Shown here: positions 12,006 through 24,399 of the stretch, piece after piece
How the letters are laid out: every line of letters starts with the position of its first letter
Position numbering within the stretch: the stretch's first letter is position 1
Origin: Ophthalmolycus amberensis
Lineage: Eukaryota > Chordata > Actinopteri > Perciformes > Zoarcidae
Direction of reading: 5' to 3'
NCBI GenBank assembly: GCA_024529925.1
Contig: JAFEUB010001216.1
Span: forward strand, 597,501-661,500
Length of the DNA stretch: 64,000 bases
Position numbers and translations under genes: made by a program
The notes under the pieces: generated by a model
Seen by the model: only the letters and a program-made list of their open reading frames with translations
Database searches by the model: none
What the model was told of the DNA's origin: nothing

Positions 12006-13101
12006 TTGTATGCCGGATGGTTTTAGGATAATGCATTCTTTAATTAAAACATTGTCTTAATGTATTTGCTTCCTGCAGGACTTTTTCTTCTTCTTCTCGC
12101 AGCACATTTCTGTTGTTATATATTTGTTTTGGATTTTTGTATGCGTTGTTGAATTGGCATCGTTTCTGAAACTGCATCATGTTTTTGTTAGTGGAAATAT
12201 TTTGGGCCATTGTAACACGTTTGCTCTTGTCGGACACCGTAACACAGTGTTAATCTTAACAGCAAATACAGAAACGATGCACAATCAAGAATACAGAAAC
12301 CTTAAAATGAAATGCAAGAAAAACACAGCATATCCAGTCAAGATATATTTGAGGTGGGAAGTAAAGTGGACTGAAGAGACGAAATGAAAAGCTACATATT
12401 ACTTTTTACATTTGGCATTAGTCTTTTCCAATATTATTTCAGAGCAACAGATTTACGCTATCAGTTTCTTCTCGCTTCAAAAAAAACCGCACCCTTTCAT
12501 CTGGTTTCTCTCTCTGTTGGGGTCGAAAATCAAGCTGTCCCACTTATTGCTCCTCCTAGAGGCCTGGATGACTTTAGTTGTGTTCACTGGATATGCAGCG
12601 TTTTTCTGTGTTGCTGTGTGTTTCTGCCTTTGCATCGTTTCTGTATTAGCTGTTAATGTATTTGGCAGTTTTTTTTTTTACTTTCAGCATGTTTAAGTTG
12701 TTGTATTAGTTTGGGATTTCTGTATGTGTTTTTGAAATGGCCCTTGTCGGCCACCGTACAGTGTAGACAAACAAATCACCCGTCTGTTGTTGTCTTCTCT
12801 GTTAGTGGCAACCAATAAATATCCAATAGCAGGACAGAACAGAGGAGCCTTTTAACTTCAAAGGGCAAAACACACATTTTACAACATGACCAATTATCTT
12901 AACTCTGTTATATGGTAAACATTCTAAAGAGCATAACACACATACTTTTGCAATAAACATAAAATACAAAAACTGTTAAGAATATAAAATGGCTCTTACA
13001 GGCTAATTAACGTGACCTCCCTTTGATCTGGGGAGAATACACAGTATGACATCTGAATTGGGGTGAGCTTGAGGGATGGGAGGGTTCCTGGAAATGTAAA
13101 A

Positions 13102-13103
<2 letters not shown>

Positions 13104-13139
<36 letters not shown>

Positions 13140-13161
13140 ACATGTATGTGTGTGTGTGTCT
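13104..13161 (+). repeat. (GT)n microsatellite
   Basis: Two GT tracts separated by CACATGTATG. The surrounding 12006-14618 contains no gene or transposon that I can identify. Confidence 0.95.
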
Positions 13162-14626
13162 GTGTGAGTTCCCAAGCTTGCCGCAGCTTTGAAAACGTGA
13201 TTTCACCCTGTGTTAACTCTCAAGCTGCAAAACACAGAACGGGAGTGCACATGAGCTCAAGTTAATATGTAGACCTAAAAGTTCAGCAAAACAGAAGAGG
13301 AAAGGAAAACTCATTTGAATCTTGCTCAAATGTACCCTTTGATGCCCTTAATGTTTGATTGTAATTATTGCAAAAAAAACTCTAGCCATGGCAACCATTT
13401 ATTTTTCAAAAGCCTTGTTCTCCTGTGATGAATAGGGTAATGTGGGAAGAATCCTAAAACCAGGAAATTAGTTGCAGTTTTGCACTTCTGGTTCCCTCGT
13501 CTTGAAGACATTTGTTTTTTTAATGAGTTTTTGATTAGATGCTTGAAATAAGGTTGGTGGTTAACACAAGCTTAAGAGATTTAAATGTTTTGTTCTACGG
13601 TATAAAACACATCAGTAAATACCCCTCTCGAGAATTTTTAATATTTTACTTGTCTTTAAATAGGCGGATGCTAACAAGTGGCTAAATGACACGACAGACG
13701 TCATCACGCCGACTCATCCACCTTTACAGCCTCGTTGTGTATACTCGTGTTCATGCGACCGTGGCCTAACGTTAGCTTCTTTACTTCTGACGATGGCATT
13801 CCAATTCAAAAATCATAAAAGTGGTTTTCATTTGTGAAGATTATCTTGCTGAACAAAACAAGTTTCAGAAATGTTTGAGCTTAGTTTCTGCAATAATCCA
13901 AAATCCAACTGCAGCATTCCATTAGCTTTTGTCGAGGGAACCAGTGCGATGCTAACTTCTGGAGTTGGCCACCAAAAATGTTCTACAAGTGACCTTAAAT
14001 ATTCAAAAGACATTTAATATTCAAAAAATGTTTATTCTAGAAAACATATCATGTTTTCCAAGGTTCAAAAGGAAATATTTAGCAATGACAACCTAAAACA
14101 ATCAGGATTGCATTTGTGCCAACAGCCAAACCTTGGTGTCATTACCGTGGTCAGGCAGAATAAAAATCGATCAACATTTTTGGTGTATCACTTTGGTGTA
14201 TCACTGTAAAATAGTAGGAGTGAATGGAATAAGAGGAAACAATGAATTAGTTGCTCTGTGAGTGCATCGCTGCACCAGATGGAGGGAGTTAAACACAAAA
14301 CAGATGGACAATGAACTGCTTCACCGCACCAATATGTAACAACCATATTCACAGACTACTGCGATGGTGCCCTCCACAAATACGCTATCAATAGCATTAT
14401 TATTATCATCTCAGTGTATCTTTTTAATCCTACCATGGTCAGTTGAGCAGGCATTAAGGGAAACTAATATGCATACAGCCTGTTCGTATTTTTACATAAA
14501 CTCAGATTCTGAAAATGGCAGAATGTACAAAAGCTCTGTAAAGTGAATGGATGAGAGTAAATGAGATGTTGTTTACCTTTGCTGTGTTATCAGGTTCTAT
14601 ACAAACCTTCCTTGATTAGTGACCTG

Positions 14627-15535
14627 CAGTGGCGGGCCGTGCATTTTATAACTGGGCCTTCACTGCTGTCCTGCAGCTGAAATACCACCTTATACCACAT
14701 TGTGGCACCACAGCTATTATTCATTTTTCAGGCAGTAACTATGTACATCTTCATATTAAACCGGGTACGAGTCGTTTGAATAACGCTCAAGCATTTAGAA
14801 AATGCAAACGCCTAAATTCAGGAAAATATAATGTTCTCAGCTGGTCTGGCTGTGGGATCCACTGTCATTCCTTAATGACAAGCCGGGACCCAAAGAGATT
14901 TTACTTTCACAACTTGAATGTTGAATGTACTGCTCTGCAATGTCTTTCCTCCTCTGAGCACCCTCTGTCATGGTGCATCTCACTCGGTCAGAATGCTCAT
15001 ATTTGATTGGCTGAGCTGCATCACGTGATGTGATTCACTACCCATCAGCCTCTGCTGGCTGTTAAGTTTCGTATCACGATAGTCACGTGCTCGCCCACTG
15101 ACCAATCACAGCACACTCTGCAACTCGCGGGAAAGCTACACGTGGACACTGAGCGGCATGTAATGCTGACGTCATTATAGGCCGGCGCGCAGGCTCTGAT
15201 AGTCAAAGAATACGCCCAACATGTCAAACTAAAGATCTGATTGGTTGAACACTATGACAATCAACAATATCGTCCCCATTCACTTTAATCTGCACTGGAT
15301 GCACTTGAGACTCTGCAGGCCTCTGGCTCTGTTCTTACCTAGAGACACAGAGGTGAGATCTGATTGGATAAAAGCTCTACTTAAAACAAGCTGCATTGTA
15401 AGCAGAGCAACTGAGGAAGACAGTAGCTGTGCAATGAGAAAATAAGATAATGGGAAAAATATTTTAATAAATTATGATACATGTAGTGTATTTAAGAAAA
15501 ATTATTAAATGATAAAATAGATATACCCGCCACTG
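14627..15535. mobile_element. non-autonomous hAT element, CAGTGGCGGGCC family (copy 1)
   Basis: Starts CAGTGGCGGGCCGTGCATTT and ends TATACCCGCCACTG. Flanks are GTGACCTG (14619-14626) and GTGAACTG (15536-15543), an 8-bp duplication with one later mismatch. It shares internal blocks with the element at 16376-19223, for example CTTCACTGCTGTCCTGCAG near the left end and GATTGGATAAAAGCTCTACT near the right end. No transposase ORF. Confidence 0.88.
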
Positions 15536-15859
15536 GTGAACTGTTGTGCTAAACATTTCCAAACTGATATTGTTCGTAATTGACATTTGGTGAAGTTTTG
15601 TAAGGCCACTGAGGAGTATTACCTTAGACTAATTGTAAAGGACGATTAAAGATAGAATGCTGTGTAATAGGGATAGTTTCAATATTTCAATGATGAATTT
15701 AGACTAGTACCCATGGAAAATAATTGCTGATAAATACTTTAAAAAAAAGAACAGCTGGGAGTACTAACCGGGGATAACTTTCAGGTCTGAAAATTGAAGC
15801 CAATGCTGAAGTACCTTAAACTTGTATTCTTTCAGTTAAAAGTTAACGGTCACATTTTG

Positions 15860-16350
15860 TTCATCTATAAATGCCTTATTCAGCGTTCGGTTGTACTTAG
15901 AGCCAAACATCTTGTGTCACTTATGGTTGCCGTTTTAACGCCATCTTGACTTTTTGCAACCAGTGAACAGAAGTGACCATGTTTAGAGGAGTGACGGCTC
16001 TGGTAGCGACCTGTCAATCATAAGGTAGCCACGACCTAAAGCATACCCTGGTTTATGGTCTATTTAAATGGACCATAATTTACAAATTGAACATCATGCT
16101 GTGTTGAAGAAGACTTTAAACTAGCGATTCAGACAATAAACTTATGTTTACAATGTTTAGTGAGGTAATAAATAAAGAGAAAAGTAGGGTCATTTTCTCA
16201 TAGACATCCATACAATTTGACTTTTTTGCAACCAGAGGAGTTCCCCCTCCTGGCCAGTAGAGACACTTCCGTAGTGGCTTCACTTATCAGAACCGGAGGT
16301 TGCCCCCTGTTCAAAACGGCATTCCACAAACCAATAGGTGACGTCACGGT
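15860..16350. repeat. interspersed repeat family B, copy 1
   Basis: CCTAAAGCATACCCTGGTTT, ATGGTCTATTTAAATGG and ACCATAATTTACAAATTG at about 16034-16090 recur at about 25238-25300. The copy also carries TTTTTGCAACCAG(T/A)G twice (15953 and 16226), suggesting internal structure. It abuts the left side of the hAT at 16376. Confidence 0.6.
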
Positions 16351-16375
16351 CCACTTATTATATACAGTTTAACGG

Positions 16376-19223
16376 CAGTGGCGGGCCATGCATTTTATAC
16401 CTGGGTTGGGGTCTGACCATATGGCTTCAACATGTGCTGTGGGACAAAGAGAGTCAGGCCTTCCCTTTTGCAAGCAAAGGTTTCATCCTGATTGTGGTTT
16501 GATGAGCACCAAACCTCCTCTGAAGGAATTTCACATTAGGGTGTGAATTTCCTCCCCCCCAAAAACTATGGGTTCCTGAAGTCACCTGAATGCACCGCTG
16601 CAATCTCATTGGCCGAGAGCCAAGACAGCACCAGGACCCCTGTGGTTCAGCCACTGTTCTACAAAACTACCTGTAGCCCCCACCTCAATGCTTTTTCCAC
16701 CGATCCCCTCCGGGGTAGAAGGAGGCACATCAACATTGTTCCTCTTTTTAACCAAAATCCTAGGTTAACAGTTTATATTCGCTGGCCGAATTCACCAAAC
16801 TGTCTATTTTATCTTTGTTCGCATCCACGAAGCGAACCCGTTTAATCCTGCAGAAGTGGAGAAGCCAGACTTCTTCAGAACGAGAGGCCGAGAACTTCCA
16901 CTCTCCACTCTCCCCCAAGCGCCTCGTCTGCTCCAGCCATAAGGACGCGAAGTCCCTTATCGAGACGACAGCGATTCTCTCCCACCGAGAGAAACACGGC
17001 TTCCGACGCCGCAGCATGAGCCCACTGAACTCAGAAGAAACCCCCCGGAAGACTCCCCTCAATCAGCACGATTGCATCGTACCGTAAGGCGAATAGATTC
17101 TGGGCAGAGTTAGAGAGAGTTCATTTGTGTTTATTTTATCTTGTTTTGTGTGCTTAAAGTACTGTTCATTTTTATAACGAGGTGTATGCTTAATAATCGC
17201 CGACACTAACGATCGCTGAGATCGTAGGGGTCGTGTAGAAGTAGCGTGTATTCCATGCTACTGTGATCTGTGTTGAAACAGCCGCAGTGAGGTCGAAGTT
17301 GCTTCTCATCAGTTCAGGAGTTCAGAACCGCCAGCTGAGACAAAGAGTCGCTGTTCTCTCCCCTGGCTGAGAGAGCAATCTTCCGTACTCCCGCGCGGCG
17401 CAGAGGATCGTAATCGCTTGTTTTATTTCATTTTGTTTTGTTACTTTCCCTTCTCTTTTACTAACACACACACACATATAGCTTTGAGCTAATCTAGCTA
17501 CGTGCTGAACAGCTACTAGCACATGTAGACACCTGGTCTCCTGTTGGCTAACCGCCATTTTGGGTCTCACGCATGAGAGATGTCACCACGTCCTAACTAC
17601 GTCACACGTCACTGAGCTGTTCCCTCGCTCCCCCCCCCTTTGCTCACACATACCCACACACACACACACACACACACACCCCCCCCCCCCCTCTTTTCAA
17701 TAGTCTGTTGATTTTAGATAGCGTGTTCATGAATGTATAGTTGTTGTTAGTTTAGATATTAGTTGACTAGATCATTAGTATTAGAACTTAATAAACTCTG
17801 TTATATTTTAAAGAGCAGCTGTCTGTGATTACTTTGTGCATGCGTATTGTGATAATAACTGTATATGTGGTCTGTGCTCGAACTTAAAAACCTTCACTTG
17901 CACTCTGAATGTGTAATAGTACTCAGACTATTGACATTATGAGTGAACACTAATTATGAGACTTAGTTTTATCGTTTGGTTATTGGTCCCTGTTCGCAGG
18001 GTGGTGCCCCGTTATTATTAATAATCATTAATAATTGTTACTTCCATCAATAATTCTATTGATGTCAAGAATTTAGTTTCTTCGATGCTGATAACCCAAA
18101 CACACTCCTTTACGTTCCCAACACCTGGGCCTTCACTGCTGTCCTGCAGCTGAAACAGCTACGGTTATTATTTGTTTCGTGTCAAAATGAAGCCAACACC
18201 TGTAGATAGAGTGCGTCTCCTCTCTGCTCTGACTGCAGCTGGGACTGCTGCGCCTGTGTGTGCTTTGGGGCAGCGGAGGTGCTCACGGCAGCTCGCGGCG
18301 GAGAGGCTCACGGCAGCTCCCGCTGCTCGTTCACGACAGTGCAGAACGTACTGCTTTAACGTCAAAACACCAGAAAAGTCTCCAAGAACACCAGAACAAG
18401 TCGCTAGATTTGTCACTAGCTTTTGACAAAACAAGTCGCCATGAGGGTTTGGAAAGTCTCCAGATTTAGCGAGAGAGTTGCCAAGTTTGCAGCGGCCAAA
18501 TATGTCCCCAGAGAGCAACACTGGACGCAACAATGGTTCCTATCACATATTAAACCAAACAAAAATCTTCATAAAAACAAGTTGTACAAATAATAATATA
18601 TAAACAAGCATATTAAAGCTACTGCAGATGTAAAAACAAACGCATTTAACTTACCAGAGCTGCTGTTCACTATTTAAAGACAAAGTGCATCCTCCTTTCT
18701 TTGTTAATAAAGAGTTTAATCCCACGGTTGTTCAGTACATCCGTGCGTTTTAGTTCCAGTAAGAAGTCCTTCTCGATTCATGGACGCTAGTGAAGACAGT
18801 CGAGCCTCCCTAGTTGTATTTCTTGAATACGTTTTAATGTGTTTGAGGCTGAAAATGTCTGCTCGACAGAGGCAGCAGATTTTGGGATTGTCACCGCCCC
18901 ACAAGTCAGGCTAGCCCACTGACCAATCACGTACTTGTAGGCCAGCTAGAAGGCTCTGGCACGTCAAAGAATACACCCAACATAACATCTAACCTAGAGA
19001 CACAGAGGTGAAATCTGATTGGATAAAAGCTCTACTTAAAACAAGTTGCACTGGAAGCAGAGCAACTGAGGAAGACAGTAGCTGTGCAATGAGAAAATAA
19101 GATAATTTAAGAAAAATTATTAAATTATAAAAATTTTATTTTAATTTTTTTAAATATATATAGCTTTGTGATTCTGTTTAGGCCAGCAGAGAAGGCCTTG
19201 CAGGCCCTGACGGCCCACCACTG
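16376..19223. mobile_element. non-autonomous hAT element, CAGTGGCGGGCC family (copy 2, interrupted)
   Basis: Starts CAGTGGCGGGCCATGCATTT and ends GACGGCCCACCACTG. It is flanked by a perfect 8-bp duplication TTTAACGG (16368-16375 and 19224-19231). Copy 1 at 14627 is about 0.9 kb; this one is 2.8 kb because a second insertion (about 16406-18121) sits just inside the left end. The family sequence CTTCACTGCTGTCCTGCAG resumes at 18130, immediately after it. Confidence 0.88.
16406..18121. mobile_element. nested LTR-like insertion (possible solo LTR)
   Basis: The inserted segment begins GTTGGGGTCTGACC and ends ACGTTCCCAAC. It is bounded by ACCTGG on both sides (one copy at 16400-16405, the other from 18122), a possible 6-bp duplication. 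It has a polyadenylation-like AATAAACTC near 17790 and no long ORF. Those traits would suit a solo LTR, but the GTTGGG...CCCAAC ends and 6-bp duplication are not diagnostic. Contains a CA run and C run at about 17656-17690. Confidence 0.5.
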
Positions 19224-19599
19224 TTTAACGGTACTAACCAGGTTCGTTGTTTATGTACATCATGGTCATTTTTGGGGAAGTGGCTTTGAAGGGAGACCTA
19301 AAATGACTTTTGGAGCAAGTGCTGCTAGCTACTGTCCTTGGCAAGATATTTTAAGCTGCAGCAAGCAAGTTTTTTGTGGTTTGGTCTTATTATTGACTAT
19401 TACTATTTTCTTTGACATATATCTACAGTTTATAGGCTTACTTTAAAATAACAGGTTGCAGTTTTTTTATTTGTATATTCTTCGTATTACATTCACTTTC
19501 AGCGTAACTTTTGTCACATTTCACAGCTTTCTGTCTGAGCACCGGACGTACTCCGTTCCTCTGCTTATTTTTGATTTACACTTCAACGGACCTCTCCGT

Positions 19600-19945
19600 C
19601 TATTTTACGGCCGCTCACAGTTCTTTCCTCCTCTCTACTTCCACTGTCCCTCATCACTCCTCTTTGATCCTGTCCTCTCCCTCACCATCCTCATCTCACT
19701 TTGTCCGTTCTCATCCTGTCTCTCTGTCGCTCTCATTTCACGTCTTTCCTGCAGTCTCTCAATGTCTCTTTCCGGTTTCTTCACCTGCGACTATGTCACA
19801 CCGAGGTCTCTGCTCTTTCTGTCTCTTTTCTTTTTATTTTGTTTATCTCTTCTGCTTTCTCTGCTTTTCTCCCCACCCGTCCTCTTCATCCTCCCTCGTC
19901 TCTCTCTCTCTGTTCCCCTCCATCACCTCCTGGGTAATGACAGGG
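19600..19945 (+). repeat. pyrimidine-rich low-complexity tract
   Basis: About 340 bases dominated by C and T (TCTC, TTTC, CCTC), giving long artefactual S/L/F-rich frames. It leads directly into the TG/CA block at 19984. Confidence 0.8.
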
Positions 19946-19983
19946 GGGACAGGTGGAGACCAGACCATCACTACCACCAGTCG

Positions 19984-20014
19984 GTGTGTGTGTGTGTGTG
20001 TGTGTGCGCGTGTC

Positions 20015-20052
<38 letters not shown>
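19984..20052 (+). repeat. (TG)n followed by (AC)n, self-complementary
   Basis: A TG run of about 12 units is followed, after GCGCGTGTCATTT, by an AC run of about 16 units. The two arms are reverse complements and could form a hairpin. Confidence 0.9.
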
Positions 20053-20053
<1 letters not shown>

Positions 20054-21179
20054 TGGTGGACAGGGGTCCCTGCCGGCCAGCCTGTCTGTCTGGTGATGGG
20101 GTGTTGTTGTTGTTGAGTGCACTCAGCCACACATGATTAGCTAGACAAACACACACACATACAAGCACACACAAGCACACACACATATTCCCTTCTACGT
20201 AGCACATATGGGGCTCAGCACCAAAACAAGTCACCTGCTATTCCAGTCACACATACACACAGAGAGAGTACAGAAAAAGGATCAAAGCACTATGGGACTG
20301 TCAGTACTGATTATGCATCATTTTGTTTTGTGTGTCTCTGCTTTATGTAACATTATCAGTATACTGTAACAAGCCTATAGTCATATTTTCTTACATGAAA
20401 AAAGTCCTTGTTTTTGCCATAGCCTGCATTTTTTTGTGCTCTTTCTCGCTAAGTCGCCATCACCGTGGTGGCATATTGTTGTAACAGAACACAGTTTCAT
20501 GGACTGTGAGAGTGAGAATGTTGATTGGTCTTAATTAGACAGGGGAAAAAAGGTAGGCTATGTAAATGAGTGTGTTTACTTGTACTTAAGTAACCGGGTT
20601 GCAGTCAGCTTGCTCCAGTAAGCTGATTCGTTTTTTCTGGAGAATGGCAATTTCACTGCCATGTGTACAGGTAACAGGGCTTCTGATTTGGCTTTTTACA
20701 AATACACGTAATAAAAACACTGCAGACAGGGAAAGTAACTGTGTAGTAGCTCAGTAGCTGAAATACAACAGTGATTTTTGGGATAAGGTCTGGCTCAGTT
20801 CCACTTTAACTCAGAGGTGTTGGATGGGGTTGAGGTCAGAGACAACTTGTACGACTGGATTGTTTCACAAGTAGCCAGTTAACAAGCAAGTTCAAAATCA
20901 ACGATTCGCAAATGGGTTCCCAGTTTGCATTTTGGCTAATTTGTTCCGCCTCTTTTGCTCTCCAGACAGACTGTTTACCTGCATTCAACCAAAGTCTGCT
21001 CGAACGTGATTGGTCGATACTACTTGGACTACAAACGAAAGCCTAGAACGTTTTAGATGCCAAACTCTTGTACTTGCTGTTTGTAGAAATCATATCCTTA
21101 CAAACCAAACTGGACCTGGCTTTGTGCCATTCTTACCCAAAAACCCAAGGCTTGCACAGTGCTCCTAAGCTTCAAACTA

Positions 21180-21600
21180 TGAAGACCTAGGTACCCCTAT
21201 TGTGTCCATTTTGGATGTGTCAGGGATGGCGTGTCAGTTTACACTCGTTACATGCATGGTTCTTTTCAAAATAAACTTACATTTCCACAGGAAGTTAGTT
21301 CTAGGCAACAAAACCACTTAATTTGGTTTAGGAAAAGAGCATGGTTGACGTCAACTTGACTGACTCACGACTCGGAGGACTACCAACATACTAATGGTAT
21401 GTCGCCCACCGGCTGTATCGTTTGGGGTCCCATTCCGTCTTTTAGTTTGTTGGCCGGATTTCGTGTATCTCAGCTATTATAGGTTGCGAGACTGGTGAGT
21501 GACTAACGAGTCACGTGACTAACAACGTGACAAAATAAGTCACCGCCTACTTTTATTTTCACACAGTCCACGGACAGTGGTCTCCTGGGTGAAAGTCCTG
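21180..21600. repeat. interspersed repeat family C, copy 1
   Basis: TAGGCAACAAAACCACTTAA, TTTGGTTTAGGAAAAGAGCA, TGGTTGACGTCAAC and GGTGAAAGTCCTGTGTTTGC. The same modules occur at 30290-30600 and partly at 31420-31690. A common dispersed repeat in percomorph fishes (recognised from experience). Confidence 0.65.
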
Positions 21601-21789
21601 TGTTTGCTTCACCCGTCCACCACCTCTGCCATCCACCCTAAGTGGAGTATCACGAATGTTACACTACGTCTGTTGCTCTGAATGTCTAATATTGACGCAG
21701 ATGGGCTAGCTGAAAGTATGGTGTGTCGGATATAGATGCTAGGGTGCCTCTGTACATCGGTATCAGACGCTGAGGGGCACTGACCAAGG

Positions 21790-21875
21790 TGAGGTACTTG
21801 GCGCATTGGGGCTGAGAACGGGTTGCTTTGTGCACAGGGGGCATTGTCATGTTGTAACAGGAAATAGGCAAACAC
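21790..21875 (-). pseudogene. possible Tc1/mariner transposase scrap
   Basis: Reverse strand: TTACAACATGACAATGCCCC, then TGTGCACAAAGC. It reads LLQHDNAP in one frame and VHKA in another, resembling the second-aspartate block (QHDNAP.H) of Tc1 transposases. It is too short and too frameshifted for more than a weak call. Confidence 0.3.
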
Positions 21876-22213
21876 TAACTGACAGGAAGTGAAAAGGATT
21901 TCATCACATGACACAGAAACGGATAATGAAAGGTTGGTCATTTTAGAAGATATCTACATTTTTCAAAATCTTTTTCAAAATCTATATCAGATATATGCCA
22001 TGGACGGTTTGTCACCTTCATACAACAACGACAATACAGGAGAAGACTGGCCTGACTGAGAGATGATGGAGACTGATGAAGATATACTTCTATATGTCTG
22101 CTCTCCCCTCTGACGATCATATCAAATGCATTTTTACAAGCATCGGTGACTGCGACACGCTCGTCAGTGAGCAGGTGTGGAGCAGGTGCACGACACCGAC
22201 CGACGTGTCACCT

Positions 22214-24031
22214 TCACGTCAAAACTGTTGTCACGGAGAGGTGAAAACACCTTTGAGTAATAATGCACTTCGTCCCACAACTGCTCTGGAGGAGAAGCTC
22301 AGTGGATGAGAGATCAGAGTGTAGATGTACTGGGAAGCCTGAACTCTGACTGGTGCTAAAAATTATTCTTTGTAGTGTTTTTGTTGTGAATTGCCATCTG
22401 TTGGCAGTCTTAATTTCAGAGCGCAGGTTCTCAATACACACACACGCAGAATTGACAAGTTGCATACCTGTCAAAAGATCCATGTCCTCTGACTGTAGCA
22501 TGGTATTAGGGGGGTCGAGGTATGACAGGATAGAGTGTACCATCTCGGCGATGAACCTGAAGCTGGGCTCAGACATGGTCCGAAGCAGACCTGCCGCTTC
22601 AACGCGCACGTCTGCGCCATAGGTCCTCTGGCTGTCAATCTCTTTGAGGAGGGTGACCATGTCATCAAATGATCTTAAAACGACAGAGACAGTGCCAAAG
22701 TGACCAGTCCAGCATTGCTCCAAGAGGCGTTTCAACCTCTCTCCCTTGTACAGGATGGCTACTGTTGGTCTCCTGCAGAATTTGTAGAGGATATTGCAGG
22801 TGCTGAAAAAATCCAACACGGCCTGTTCTGCTGCCAGGGCATGCGAGACCACTAGATGTAATTGGTGGTTGAAACAATGGACATAAGGAATGTCTCGCTG
22901 CAGTTTCTCTTGCAACCGTTTCTGCACTCCCCCGTGCTTACCGGACATCAGAGAAGCACCGTCATACACTTGGCTAATTATTCGCCTCGGACTCAGTCCA
23001 GCTTTAGACAATTCCTCCACGATCGTGTCAGTCAGTGTAGCCGCATCCCCTTGGTCAGCTGTGGCAATTGTCAGAAGACGTTCGGTTGGCTCATACAACT
23101 CATTAATAAAGCGCACAACTATTGAGATGTTTTCTCTTCCTGTTGGGTCTCGAGTACCATCCACTTTTATCGTGTAAAATAACTCCCCGACCTCTGTCAC
23201 GATGTGCTCAGTGACCATGGTGGACATGATGTCCAGCAATTCATTCTGGATCTCATGGCTGGTGTATCTGGCATTGTGTGGAATGGACTGGGCAATCGTG
23301 GCCAACACAGGATCTTTCCGTAGAGTATACTCAAACATAGACAAGAACAAACCACAGCCATCATCAGACATACTCGCATAAGAGTCATTATCGCCTCTGA
23401 AAGGCAAGTGGCTGACGGCGAGAAACTCAATTACATCTACGATTGATGACAGGTAGTATCTATTGCGCTGCAACTGTTCAGCGTTAACCAACGTCGATAC
23501 CTCTCTTCCTGTAGCAATCCTCATTCCCTTGTCTTTCCACATAGTTGCACAAAGCATGTGTTCTTTGGATGCTGCATGTTTGTTCAGCCCTTTCCCCATC
23601 TCCACTGCATGCTTCCAATCGGAAAATCCATTCAGAGTAAAGGCAGAGTCCATGGAAGACCCAGGCGCCCGGAACTTTCGGCAGGGGTAACAATATGCAG
23701 CATCTGCATTAACTGAATACTCCAGCCAGTCTCTATTAGTGTACCAGGCGCTGTGGAATGATCTCTTTTTACCTGAAAATAGGCTTGATGGGTAATTCTT
23801 TATCACCACTTGATTGGGTTGATCAATGCCCAGATCTCCTGCTGGTTCAGATGCCTGCTGTGAGGACCTCTGCTGCCTGCTAGCTTCGACGGGGTGGCTA
23901 ACGTTAGCTTCTCTGGAGCTGTCAATCTCCTCAGACGTCTGTGCGTATGAGCACCCGGCTTCGCTTACACACGCTCTGTCCCCGTCCTCTGAGACACTCC
24001 GCGGTTTATTAAAGAAACGTCGTATATCCAT
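22214..24031 (-). pseudogene. hAT transposase, ZMYM1-like, lacking its C-terminal domain
   Basis: The ORF is 605 codons from an ATG at 24031 and starts MDIRRFFNK, usual for ZMYM1-like hAT proteins. Residues ~90-160 form a TTF-type zinc finger (YCYPC with Cys114 and Cys117, then His152 and His158). Residues ~165-310 resemble DUF4371. Catalytic-type aspartates sit in IKVDGTRD (Asp291) and VYDGASLMSGKHGG (Asp357), followed by YVHCFNHQLHLVVSHALA, the conserved CxxH-like block. The usual RW is CW here (LLEQCWTGH, about residue 440), probably a damaging change. From about residue 545 the sequence no longer resembles the family, and I see no hAT C-terminal dimerisation domain with its final catalytic Glu, here or farther left. 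Family members are usually 700 aa or more. I read it as a recent but truncated transposon gene; a domesticated ZMYM1-like host gene is a less likely alternative. Confidence 0.85.
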
Positions 24032-24399
24032 CTTTTATTTCTTTATCTCTCTATCTAGGACTCGGATCACAACTACTGTTGAGCAGCCTATTCTGTTCGC
24101 ACGGCACTTCGCAGCCGCGGCCCGCTCTGCACTTCCGTTTTTACGCCAAACCAAAAGTGGTTAAAATTATTTTTTAGCAAACTTTATTTACTTAAAACTT
24201 ATTAAGTGTAGTATAATAATAATAATAATTATAGTATGCATTTATTCGGGAAAAGATAGTTATTTTTGTAATTGTGATTTTTTTTTTTACGTGTGATAAG
24301 TGACTGACAGGCTCGTCCGTCCAGGGCGGGCCCAACCGAGTCCCAGGGCGGGCCTTGCACCCCAAGGCCCGCCTCTAGCGCCGGGCCTGCCGGGACCCA

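Noticed and set aside
14629..15006. 125-codon forward frame.
   Set aside because: It lies wholly inside the non-autonomous hAT element and begins at its terminal repeat; the sister copy does not preserve it.
16760..17087. Overlapping ~100- and 90-codon frames on opposite strands.
   Set aside because: Both lie within the LTR-like nested insertion, match nothing I recognise and lack supporting features.
19456..20136. 226-codon forward frame.
   Set aside because: Composition follows the pyrimidine tract and the TG/AC dinucleotide runs; a second forward frame is also open over the same bases.
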